From Bryobacterales bacterium (GTDB lineage Bacteria > Acidobacteriota > Terriglobia > Bryobacterales > Bryobacteraceae), in NCBI GenBank assembly GCA_003142355.1, contig PLMF01000149.1, forward strand, positions 5,377 to 13,101: a stretch of DNA of 7,725 nt, given 5' to 3'. The notes beneath the pieces were generated by a model. The model saw only the letters and a program-made list of their open reading frames with translations. It did no database searches and was not told where the DNA came from. Shown one piece after another: positions 1-7,000 of this stretch (position 1 is the stretch's first letter; every line of letters begins with the position of its first letter). A program made the translations under genes and the position numbers.

Positions 1-77
1 ACCGAGACCGCCACGATCCACGGATTGACACTGGGAACCCAGTTGCCGTGCGCGTCTTCGAGAAGGTCAGCCGCCAT
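1..77 (-). CDS. N-terminus of probable DHA2-family MFS transporter (partial)
   Basis: Reading the minus strand from the ATG at 77-75 gives 25 codons that run off the left edge: MAADLLEDAHGN, then WVPSVNPWIVAVS. An acidic, polar N-terminus followed by an 'NPW-[IL]-[VI]-A-[LV]-[ST]' stretch entering a hydrophobic helix is typical of DHA2 (EmrB/QacA-type) drug:proton antiporters of the inner membrane, where this segment begins the first transmembrane helix. The frame stays open upstream to a stop at 101-99 and includes a GTG at 98-96, but the ATG fits the family start better. No strong Shine-Dalgarno sequence precedes the ATG. The gene would be transcribed away from the toxin-antitoxin pair at 327-939. 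Only about 5% of the protein is visible, so the assignment rests on a short motif. Another membrane protein with a similar N-terminus is possible. Confidence 0.55.
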   Translation of the reverse strand, partial: MAADLLEDAHGNWVPSVNPWIVAVS

Positions 78-326
78 TGCCCAACGCCCGAGCGGCACTC
101 ATTCCCGCAGCGCGGAAAGCCGAGGCCACACAAGCAGGAGCGCCTGTGCCGGTGGATGCCGAATTCACGAAGAGGCTCAATCTGAAACTATTGTCGCGCG
201 GAAGGCAGGCAACCCGCAGCACGGGACGGGACCGCCGCTTTTGCCACCAGATCTTCGCGACCGCGAAGCGGTGTGGGCGCATCCGGTTGGCCATCCTGGT
301 ATCCTTGAATTGCGAGGGCGAACGTT

Positions 327-542
327 ATGACCATCGCCGCCAAATACGAGGACGGGGTCTTCAAGCCGCTGGAAGAAGTGAAGCTCACGGAAGGTACCAG
401 GGTTGAGGTGCACGTCGCCGGGCAGCCGCGCCGCCGGCCAAAATCCGTACGTGAGTTTGCCGCTTTCGGAATGTGGGCCGACCGCGAGGACATCCCCGAC
501 GGCGTCACGTACGTGAACCGCCTGCGCGAACCCCGGTTTTAA
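327..542 (+). CDS. DUF104 / AF2212-like antitoxin of a VapC-type toxin-antitoxin pair
   Basis: This 71-residue protein begins MTIAAKYEDGVFKPLEEVKL and continues EGTRVEVHV. The pattern 'A-x-Y-E-[DN]-G-V-[FL]-[KR]-P-L-[ED]...L-x-E-G-x-x-V-x-V' is the hallmark of the DUF104 (AF2212-like) antitoxin family: a small N-terminal beta-barrel-like domain followed by a variable tail that normally wraps around a PIN toxin. Here the tail is residues ~35-71, basic at first (RRRPK) and then carrying a conserved-looking 'FGMWADREDIPDG' segment. The start is supported by a GAGGG ribosome binding site at 314-318, 8 nt before the ATG. The length is usual for the family. The gene lies 16 nt upstream of the PIN-domain gene in the same direction, the normal antitoxin-first order. 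Autoregulation by the complex is usual for such pairs but no operator was identified here. Confidence 0.85.
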   Translation: MTIAAKYEDGVFKPLEEVKLTEGTRVEVHVAGQPRRRPKSVREFAAFGMWADREDIPDGVTYVNRLREPRF

Positions 543-558
543 CCGCTCGCGGCTCCCG

Positions 559-939
559 ATGGCATACCTGATCGATTCCGACGTCATGGTAGATTTCGCG
601 CGTGGAAACGCCAAGGCCGCCGACTACCTGGATAGCCTCGGCGACGATTGCCTGCTCTCGGCGATCACGGCCCTCGAATTGATCGCCGGCGCCCGCAACC
701 AGCGCGAAGTGACCGATCTCGACGTCCTGATTTCGGCCTACGAACAGATCCCGCCGAACGAGGAGATCGCGCGCCGGGCGTCCGCTCTCATGATGACCTT
801 CGCGCGCTCTCACGGCTTGCATGCGCTCGATGCACTGATCGCCGCCACCGCAATCGAAAACGGCTTTACGCTGGTCTCGAAGAACCGGAAGCATTTCCAG
901 ATGATCGGCGAACTGAGTCTGGAAGTGCCGAGTTTCTGA
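559..939 (+). CDS. VapC-like PIN-domain ribonuclease toxin
   Basis: A 126-residue single-domain PIN protein. Visible active-site signatures in order are: 'LIDSDVMVD' with the first Asp at residue 6 and further acidic residues at D8 and D12; 'LSAITALELIAGA' with Glu40; 'LHALDALIAATA' with Asp91; and 'LVSKNRKHF' with Asn109. These are the metal-coordinating and supporting positions of the PIN fold, so the enzyme looks intact. VapC toxins are Mg2+-dependent endoribonucleases that inhibit translation by cutting tRNA or rRNA; the target of this one cannot be read from the sequence. Length is typical (about 125-140 residues). The ATG at 559 follows the antitoxin stop by 16 nt with no strong Shine-Dalgarno sequence, which suggests translational coupling to the antitoxin and may keep toxin output below antitoxin output. 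No terminator was found after the stop codon. Confidence 0.9.
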   Translation: MAYLIDSDVMVDFARGNAKAADYLDSLGDDCLLSAITALELIAGARNQREVTDLDVLISAYEQIPPNEEIARRASALMMTFARSHGLHALDALIAATAIENGFTLVSKNRKHFQMIGELSLEVPSF

Positions 940-982
940 GTTCGATTTCACGCGCTCCAGGTCCGGCTCGTGCCAACCAGTT

Positions 983-1252
983 TCAGCGCGGACCAGGGTG
1001 GGATCGAACGGGACACGCCGGTTTCGAACCCTGGACAGGAACCCGATGTCGGCGGTACCCCAAGTTGGCGCTACGGTGAGCTGGCTGAATCGTCACGCGC
1101 GGAACACGCACAGGAAGGGAAGCACCGTGCTTTACCAGCAGATCGGCGATCAAGTCTTGATGCCGGCCCCACCACTCCGCTTCCTCGGCTTCGGAGCGGA
1201 ATTCCGGCACGTCCACCAGAATCGATTCCGCCTCGCCCTTTTTGACCTTCAT
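983..1252 (-). pseudogene. Probable truncated/rearranged CopG-type antitoxin (PF12441-like)
   Basis: The 89-codon frame starts MKVKKGEAESILVDVPEF, and residues 18-28 (FRSEAEEAEWW) carry the 'F-x-S-E-x-E-E-A-x-W-W' signature of CopG-family antitoxins of the PF12441 kind. A strong GGAGG ribosome binding site sits about 7 nt upstream of the ATG, so the 5' end looks authentic. The frame remains family-like up to about residue 56 ('PRVTIQ', near base 1085), where the family normally continues into a ribbon-helix-helix ('L-P-x-x-x-[IL]...A...G-[LMI]-x-Y-Q-T'). Instead the frame continues with Arg/Pro/Gly/His-rich sequence of no recognisable fold. Other frames downstream of that point do not restore the helix pair either. 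No toxin partner lies next to it: the tRNA gene is upstream and VapC is convergent downstream. It is most likely a decayed or recombined remnant; an intact divergent family member is less likely. Confidence 0.5.
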
Positions 1253-1317
1253 AGTTTCGCCTCCGAGACGACCGCGACAAGGCTACTTCGCCAAGGCCGG
1301 TGTCGGACCGCAGGAAT

Positions 1318-1393
<76 letters not shown>

Positions 1394-1405
1394 TCAGTAT
1401 CCATA

Positions 1406-1435
1406 ATTGTACCGGTTGGATCGTTGTCCTGTCTC
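1406..1435 (-). promoter_or_regulatory. Putative sigma-70 promoter of the tRNA gene
   Basis: On the minus strand a TACAAT -10 element (plus 1406-1411, 5 of 6 consensus bases) follows a GAGACA -35-like element (plus 1430-1435, 4 of 6) with an 18-nt spacer. Transcription would start about 7 nt before the mature tRNA 5' end at 1393, a plausible short leader for RNase P processing. This is a visual consensus match only. Confidence 0.45.
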
Positions 1436-1460
1436 TCCGACGCGCCGCAGACGTAGAACA

Positions 1461-1600
1461 TGAATTTCGACAGAATATAAGTATTAAAAGCGTTTTTCGA
1501 CGAGGGTGAGTGAATTTCGACGCCTGACATGGTATCATGGTTTTCGACGTATAATGTTATTCCAAGCCGATTTTCGACGGCGGCAAAAGGTTTTCGACGT
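1461..1600 (+). repeat. Six direct copies of a TTTTCGACG-like element upstream of the Fic gene
   Basis: Six same-orientation copies share the core TTTCGAC, with core starts at 1465, 1495, 1515, 1542, 1572 and 1592. Five extend to TTTCGACG; the first ends in A. Copies four and six are identical over 13 bases (GGTTTTCGACGTAT without the last base differing) and the sixth ends at the ATG at 1601. Centre-to-centre spacings are 30, 20, 27, 30 and 20 bp, so copies 1-3 and 4-6 form two equally spaced triplets offset by 77 bp. Most spacings are near whole helical turns. The segment is clearly more AT-rich than its surroundings. The fourth copy abuts a TATAAT box at 1550-1555. The layout suggests operator sites for a regulator, possibly duplicated as a block, but no known regulator motif was recognised. 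Confidence 0.75.
1524..1555 (+). promoter_or_regulatory. Putative promoter of the Fic gene
   Basis: A perfect TATAAT -10 hexamer lies at 1550-1555. A CTGACA (-35-like, 5 of 6) lies at 1524-1529, but the spacer is 20 nt, longer than the usual 17, so the -35 may be weak or replaced by an activator. Transcription would begin near 1562 and give a leader of about 40 nt to the ATG at 1601. Repeat copy four occupies the spacer immediately before the -10 and copy three sits just upstream of the -35, so a protein bound there could directly control initiation. Confidence 0.45.
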
Positions 1601-3136
1601 ATGACACTCGAATCTGGTCCTATCGCGGTTTTCCAGGAGAAGACGGTCCCTGAGAGCACCAGACTGGCCGGCTGGGCGGCACTCGTCCGAGCGCTCGCGC
1701 TTCCAGTACCCGTCCGGCAGCCAGGTTGTGTCTCGGAACAGCACATTAGCGGCAGCCGCCGCGAAGAGGGTGCATGGACCGTCTTCGACAGACGCTACTG
1801 GCCCGGCGATACCTTTGCCGATCACCTTACATTTGCGCTTCGTCACGAGCAGATCGATCTTCTGATTCTGAAGCGGGCGTTCCAAGCGGTTCCGGCCGCG
1901 GAGGTCGAGGCCTTCGCGCGGTCCGCGCCCACCGGCACTGCGGCGCGTCGCGCATGGTATCTCTACGAGCTTCTGACCGGGCGCAGCCTCTCTGTGGACG
2001 ATGCGCCCCAAGCCGCTGCCATCGATCTTCTGGAACCCGAGGCGTACTTCACAGGCAAGCCGCGTCTGTCGAAACGGCACCGGGTGCGCGACAATCTCTT
2101 GGGGACGGGCCGGTTCTGTCCGGTCATCAGGCGCACCAAAGCCCTTGCCGACTTCGTGCAGCTCGATCTTGCCGCCAAGGCTCGGGAAACGGTGGGCCGC
2201 ACAGGCGCACATCTCGTTGCGCGCGCCGCCAGTTTCCTGCTTCTGGCCGACAGCTTGGCGAGCTTCCAGATCGAAGGCGAGCGTCCGCCGCGCAACCGGC
2301 TGGAGCGATGGGGCCGAGCAGTCCTTCAAGCAGGCAGGAACCGGCTCACGCTGGACGAGATCATTCGTCTTCAGCGCGTCCTCATTGAAGATACGCGATT
2401 CGTGCGCGCGGGCCTCCGTCCCGACGGCGTCTTTATAGGCCAACGGGACCACCACGGCGATCCGCTTCCCGAGTTCATCGGCGCCCGGCCCGACGATCTG
2501 GGCGATCTCATGGGCGCCCTGCTGGAAGCCAACGACCGCATGCGCGACGATGGCGTCGACCCGGTGCTGAAGGCTGCAGCCACCGCGTTCGGCTTTGTAT
2601 ACATCCACCCGTTCCAGGACGGCAACGGGCGTATGCACCGCTGCTTGATCCATCACGTTCTCGCCGAACGCAAGTTCACGCCGCCGGGGATGGTGTTCCC
2701 CGTTTCATCGGTGATGCAGGATCGCGTCGACGATTACCGAGCCACCCTGCAGGCCCATTCGAGCCCGCTCATGCCTTTCATCGAATGGCGGCCCACCCCC
2801 GAGCGCAATGTGGAAGTGCTCAACGAAACCCGCGATTTGTACCGCTATCCTGACTGCACGGACGCGGCGGAATTTCTGTATGCGTGCGTCAGACGCACAG
2901 TAGAGCGGGATCTGCCGCACGAGATCGACTACCTGCGCCGTCACGACGAAGCCGTCCGGCGCATCATGGATGCGGTTGAGATGCCCGACCGGATTGCCGA
3001 AAACCTGGTCGCGTTCATCAGGCAGAACAACGGCAGGCTGTCCAAGAATCGTCGTGAGGGAGAGTTCAGGAAGTTGAACGATGATGAAGTGACTTTGATC
3101 GAAGGCGTCGTCAACGATGCGTTCGCAGGTTTCTGA
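1601..3136 (+). CDS. Class II Fic-domain protein (probable AMP transferase)
   Basis: A 511-residue protein with the complete Fic motif HPFQDGNGRMHR at residues ~336-347. The motif includes the catalytic His, the metal-binding Asp and the phosphate-binding Gly-Asn-Gly-Arg, so it should transfer AMP (or a related nucleotide moiety) from ATP to hydroxyl side chains of a target protein. Residues 221-226, SFQIEG, match the inhibitory motif [ST]xxxE[GN] and lie before the Fic core, which makes this an autoinhibited class II Fic protein with no need for a separate antitoxin. The flap region is around 'GVFIGQRDHHGDPLPEF'. The ~200-residue N-terminal part (for example 'HRVRDNLLGT' near residue 160) and the C-terminal part with 'NGRLSK' near 476-482 belong to a family of large Fic proteins known to me only as hypothetical Fic proteins. 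ATG 1601 is preferred over ATG 1529 because the latter lies upstream of the TATAAT box and because the extra 24 residues only translate the repeats. AAAGG at 1586-1590 is a weak ribosome binding site. The target is unknown. Confidence 0.88.
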   Translation: MTLESGPIAVFQEKTVPESTRLAGWAALVRALALPVPVRQPGCVSEQHISGSRREEGAWTVFDRRYWPGDTFADHLTFALRHEQIDLLILKRAFQAVPAAEVEAFARSAPTGTAARRAWYLYELLTGRSLSVDDAPQAAAIDLLEPEAYFTGKPRLSKRHRVRDNLLGTGRFCPVIRRTKALADFVQLDLAAKARETVGRTGAHLVARAASFLLLADSLASFQIEGERPPRNRLERWGRAVLQAGRNRLTLDEIIRLQRVLIEDTRFVRAGLRPDGVFIGQRDHHGDPLPEFIGARPDDLGDLMGALLEANDRMRDDGVDPVLKAAATAFGFVYIHPFQDGNGRMHRCLIHHVLAERKFTPPGMVFPVSSVMQDRVDDYRATLQAHSSPLMPFIEWRPTPERNVEVLNETRDLYRYPDCTDAAEFLYACVRRTVERDLPHEIDYLRRHDEAVRRIMDAVEMPDRIAENLVAFIRQNNGRLSKNRREGEFRKLNDDEVTLIEGVVNDAFAGF

Positions 3137-3264
3137 CAGGGGAAGTACCAAACGCCCTCCATATTTCATTCACAGTTTTTTCAAACTTCTATCTCCCATC
3201 CTGTCAATAGCATACAGATCTCCCCTTCCGCTCCCTCGCCCACCCCCGTGCTACTCTCCAATCA

Positions 3265-3292
3265 GGACAGGCCTCCCGCCTGTCCTTTTTTT
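3265..3292 (+). terminator. Intrinsic terminator hairpin abutting the next start codon
   Basis: An 8-bp perfect GC-rich stem (GGACAGGC 3265-3272 with GCCTGTCC 3278-3285) closes a 5-nt CTCCC loop and is followed at once by seven T residues at 3286-3292. This is a textbook rho-independent terminator. It would end Fic transcripts about 150 nt after the Fic stop codon. The ATG of the next gene starts at 3293, directly after the T tract, so the element could also act as an attenuator or structured leader for that gene. Confidence 0.85.
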
Positions 3293-3943
3293 ATGTCAAC
3301 CATCAAACAAATCGCGGCGAATCGTCTCAACGCCCTACGTTCCTCCGGCCCATGCTCCGTTGCGGGCAAGGCCGTCTCCAGCATGAATGCTCTCCAATCC
3401 GGCATTGACGCCAAATCCAACCTCATCCGCGGCGAAGACTCCGCCGCCCTTGAAACCCTCACCCGGGAGTATCGCGAGCGCTTCCTTCCCGCCACCCCCG
3501 AAGAACGCCTCCTCGTGGATACCCTCATCCACGACGAGTGGCTGCTCCGCCGCTTTCGCAGAATCGATGCCGAGATCCTCGAATGCGAAATGCAGGAAGC
3601 CTGGACCCCGAAACAGGACTGCGCGGCCGGCCAGGGCTTCATCCGCGGTCAAACCGCCTTCAGCCGCCTCCAGCGCCGCATCGATTCCACCGAGCGTTCC
3701 TACCACCGCGCCATCGAAACCCTCGGCTTCCTCTGCCAGAATCCCGACCCTCCGCCTCCTCCGATCGATCCGGACCCGATTGCCCTCTCCACTCCAGCCC
3801 CGGCCCCGGACGTAACCCCTTCGCCATCAGTGCCTCCACCGCAAATTGGGTTCGTTCCGCAACTTCCCCCGCCGCCGCCCCAGTCCATCGCTTCCAAGGT
3901 CTACCGCACCCCCGCTCCCGCCCACTTGGACCGCTATCTGTGA
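3293..3943 (+). CDS. 'IAANRxNA' family protein of unknown function with Pro-rich tail
   Basis: A 216-residue protein. Residues ~4-38 contain 'KQIAANRLNALRSSGP...GKAVSSMNAL', matching a motif ([SP]xKQIAANRxNAxxSTGPxTxxGKxxSxxNAxxHG) that I know from numerous uncharacterised acidobacterial and planctomycete proteins. A charged, probably helical middle follows (~50-140: 'LTREYRERFLPATPEERLLVD', then 'WLLRRFRRIDAEILE'). The last ~65 residues are low-complexity and Pro-rich, with 'PDPPPPPIDPDP' and 'PPPPPQS'. No signal peptide or membrane segment is visible and no enzymatic motif is recognised; no function is proposed. The start is fixed by the conserved N-terminal motif; starting at the later Met (3383) would remove it. 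A GTG at 3248 is in frame but would translate through the terminator hairpin. There is no Shine-Dalgarno sequence because the T tract of the terminator precedes the ATG directly. The coding strand is strikingly C-rich and purine-poor. Confidence 0.75.
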   Translation: MSTIKQIAANRLNALRSSGPCSVAGKAVSSMNALQSGIDAKSNLIRGEDSAALETLTREYRERFLPATPEERLLVDTLIHDEWLLRRFRRIDAEILECEMQEAWTPKQDCAAGQGFIRGQTAFSRLQRRIDSTERSYHRAIETLGFLCQNPDPPPPPIDPDPIALSTPAPAPDVTPSPSVPPPQIGFVPQLPPPPPQSIASKVYRTPAPAHLDRYL

Positions 3944-4002
3944 TTCGCCATGCCCCCCAGGAACCCACGAAACCGGCCCCGAACCTCGTGCCTCCCCCAA
4001 TC

Positions 4003-4018
4003 CCTGGCCCCTGGCCCC
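4003..4018. repeat. Short heptamer direct repeat between convergent genes
   Basis: In the 78-bp gap between the convergent 3293-3943 gene and the TonB-receptor gene, CCTGGCC occurs twice in tandem with a 7-bp period, followed by a run of C. The gap shows no hairpin with a T tract, so no terminator is called for either convergent gene. The biological meaning of so short a repeat is unclear. Confidence 0.4.
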
Positions 4019-4021
4019 CCC

Positions 4022-7000
4022 TCAGAACTCCAGCCGGAACGCAATCTGGCAGCGGCGCGCGCTAGATCCGTACGGGTAACCGTCGGCGGCGATGGCCGCG
4101 CCTACTCCCGGCGCCGGCCTCAGCACCCCCGTCGTCACCGTATACGCCAGGGTGTTGATCTGGGTGGTGTACTGGTTGTTGAGCACGTTGAATGCCTCGA
4201 ATATCAGCATCCCCTTGACCCGCTCCGTGAAGGGCAGCGTGCGCGTCAGACGCCCGTTCACCGTGTATTGGTTGGACCCGGTACCCAGCGTGCCCACCCC
4301 CTCCGTTGGCACCCGGTTCCAGCCCCCCGACGCGTTCAGCGAATTGGTGTACGTCATGGTGACGCCGGAAAACTGCTGCGCGCCGGCGATCAGCACCGGC
4401 GTCCGGTGTTGCGGAGAAGCCAGCGTGGCTACCCCCGAGACCTCCCATCCGTTCAGCACGAAGCGCGCCAAGGGCGAATCGCTCTTGATCACCCTGGGCT
4501 GCCACAGCCAGTTTACTGTCCCCCGGTGCCGCTGGTCCGCCGGAGAGCTGCCTCGGTCGCCGGCCGAGTCGCCGGGCGTGGTGTTCGCCGGGATCCCCGG
4601 AACCAACGGCGTTCCGCTCACATCGTCGATCGAGTGCGACCAGGTGTAGGACGCCTGCACGCTCAGCGCGCGCCCCATTTGCTTGCGCACCTGAACCGCC
4701 GCGGCGTCATACCAGGACGATCCGCCGTTTTCGAACTGGTAAACGTGCGCTTTGGCGGTATCGTTCTTGGCGGTGAAGACGTTGGTGGTGAAAGTGCCAG
4801 TCGATTGGTTGCCGGCATTGTCGATGGTATATGTTTCACTCTTGGTCGGAGTCGCCAGGTTGAGGTCGCTTGCCGTCCACAACTTCAGCCCCCGGCTGTG
4901 GATCAGGTTGACGGTCAAGTCCGTGTCCCTGGTCACTCGCCTCTCGATCGCCACGCTGGCCTGTTGGTTGTAGGGTTGGCGCCATTTGCCCTCGGCGTAC
5001 ATCAGGTTCGTCGTGCCGCTCGGGAGGGTGGCGGTGGGCGCAAACACGTTGGGGAAAACCAGTGCGCCGGACTGATTCGGGTTCACCGCGATGCTGGTCT
5101 GGTATTGCCCGTTGCCGAGAAACAGCGCATCCAGAACCTGGCCCGGAATGGGAGCGTAATACCAGCCATAACTCGCGCGAAACGCCGTGCGGTTGCCCAT
5201 CAGATAGGCCAGGCTGATCCGCGGAGTCAGATTCAGGCTGCGCGACGGTATGGTGCCCGTATTGTAATACGGGGAGGTGGTATAGTTCGGGTGCGGCAGG
5301 AGCGATTTTTCCCACCGCAATCCGCCGCTCAGCGTCAGGTTCCGCGTGGCCTTCCACGTGTCCTGGAGGTACGCATGGACTTCCCTCGTGCGCAGCGACC
5401 GGACGGGATTGCCGAGTGTCTGCGTGAAATACGAGTAGTTCCTCGAATTGACCGTGACCAGGTCCTGCGCAAAGGCCGTCAGCGACGAATAAAAGTAGGT
5501 GCCGCTGGAGTTGGCAAGCTCGTTGATCGAGTCGCGCGTCTGCGACACGTCGAAGCCCAGCTTCAAGGAGTGCGCCAGAGCGGTCAGACTGAAGTTGTCG
5601 ACCAACTGGTACCGCCGCTCCGTGTGTGCGGTAGCGTACGGATGGCTCGCGCCGAGCGTCACTCCGGCCACGTTGATGCCCAGGTTGCCGGTAGACAGGT
5701 TGGATTGCGAAGCGGGGTCGGAGAAGCGGTCCTCGAACATGCCGAAGCGCGCTTCATTGATGGCCACCGAGCTCGGCGCTCTGATCCAGGACGCCTTTCC
5801 GTAACGGATATCGTCCTTGGAATTGCCGATGCCCAGCAGTCCCCCATTGGGAGCCACGTTCCCGGTTTGCGCGTCCTCGGGGAAGCGCGAATTCATGGCG
5901 TTGGCCTCCACGCCGAACGTATTGCGGTCGCTGCGGCGGTAATCGATCTTCGCCAGCCCCGTTTCCCGGCGTTCCGACAACGCCGATACCACGTTCATCT
6001 GCTGCTGGATGAATTTGATGGCGGCGGCGCAGGTGGTGGCGGTCGTTTTGCAATTCGACGACAGGACGGAGGAGCCGGCGGCATCGGCGATCATGGGGCT
6101 CGTGATGCGATTCATGTCCTGGAAATTGCCTGTCAGAAGTTCGGCGTTCAAGAAGAAGAAAACCTTGCCGGGGACGACCGGCCCGCCCACGCTGCCGCCC
6201 TCCTGGTCCTGCTTTTGAAACAGGCTCCGTCCCAGCGCGTACCGCTCGGCCGAGCTCAGCGTGGGCTTGGCGAAATATCCGTACCCGGCGCCGTGAAAAC
6301 TGTTGCCCCCGCTCCGCGTCACCGCGTTGACGGTGCCTCCCATCGAGCGCCCGAACTCACTCGAGGCGTCGCTCACCAGCACCTGCACCTCTTCCACCGC
6401 GTCTTGCGAGATCTGGTTGGCAATCCCGGGCCCGTCCAGGAAATAAAAACTCTTGGCCGTGGAGATGCCGTCGATGAGAAAAGAATTGTAGAAGGGCAAG
6501 CCTTGAAAGGCCATCGCTCCGAGGCCGCTGACGGTGGAAACCGTGGGCGCCATCAGCACCAGCTCATCCAGGCGGCGGTCGCTGGTGGGCAACCCGTCGA
6601 TCTGCGACCGGCTGACCAACGTCGAAACGCCCACCCTGGTATCGTCCACCGGAGCCAATGCCCGGGCGGGGTCCACCTCGGGAATCGAGCCTCCCTCGGC
6701 TTGCATCATGACGGTGAAGTTCAGTGTCTGTCCGATAGAGACGTCGAAGACGGTGGATTTCCAGTCCACGAATCCCTTCCTCGTCACTTTCAGGCTGTAC
6801 CCTTTCGCGGGCGCCAGCGAGGGCGCGTCGAAAGTGCCGTCGTCGGTCGACATCATGCTGCGCCGCATGCCCATGGATTCGTTGAACAGGAGCACCGTGC
6901 TGTCGGGTAAGCCTTCGCCGTTGGCGTCGCGCACGGTTCCGGTGACGGCGCCATATCCCGCCACCGATTGCGCATCGACGCCGGTGGCACAGACCACCGC

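Noticed and set aside
78..326. Short open frames on both strands between the transporter start and the antitoxin gene
   Set aside because: They overlap one another in several frames, lack convincing ribosome binding sites and show no recognisable motif. I see no clear promoter pair in this divergent gap either.
985..1045. tRNA-like TTCGAAACC and TTCGATCCC motifs on the minus strand within the antitoxin remnant
   Set aside because: They resemble T-loop sequences, but neither has a 5-bp T stem and no acceptor, D or anticodon arm could be assembled.
1529..1600. Upstream ATG of the Fic frame, adding 24 residues
   Set aside because: It lies upstream of the TATAAT box and its translation mostly reads the TTTTCGACG repeats ('FST', 'FRR'). 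ATG 1601 has a better leader.
1461..1600. CRISPR array interpretation of the six repeats
   Set aside because: The repeat unit is only about 9 bp, spacers are 11-21 bp, and no cas genes are present. The location in a promoter fits operator sites better.
1535..2656. A 373-codon minus-strand open frame antisense to the Fic gene
   Set aside because: Same GC-rich shadow effect; no domain is recognisable and the plus strand encodes a clear Fic protein.
3950..6910. A 986-codon plus-strand open frame antisense to the TonB receptor
   Set aside because: Its codons are exact reverse complements of the receptor codons, so it stays open simply because the receptor avoids TTA, CTA and TCA, as GC-rich genes do. 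Its protein is Arg/Gln/Val/Gly-rich with no recognisable family, while the minus-strand protein is clearly a receptor.
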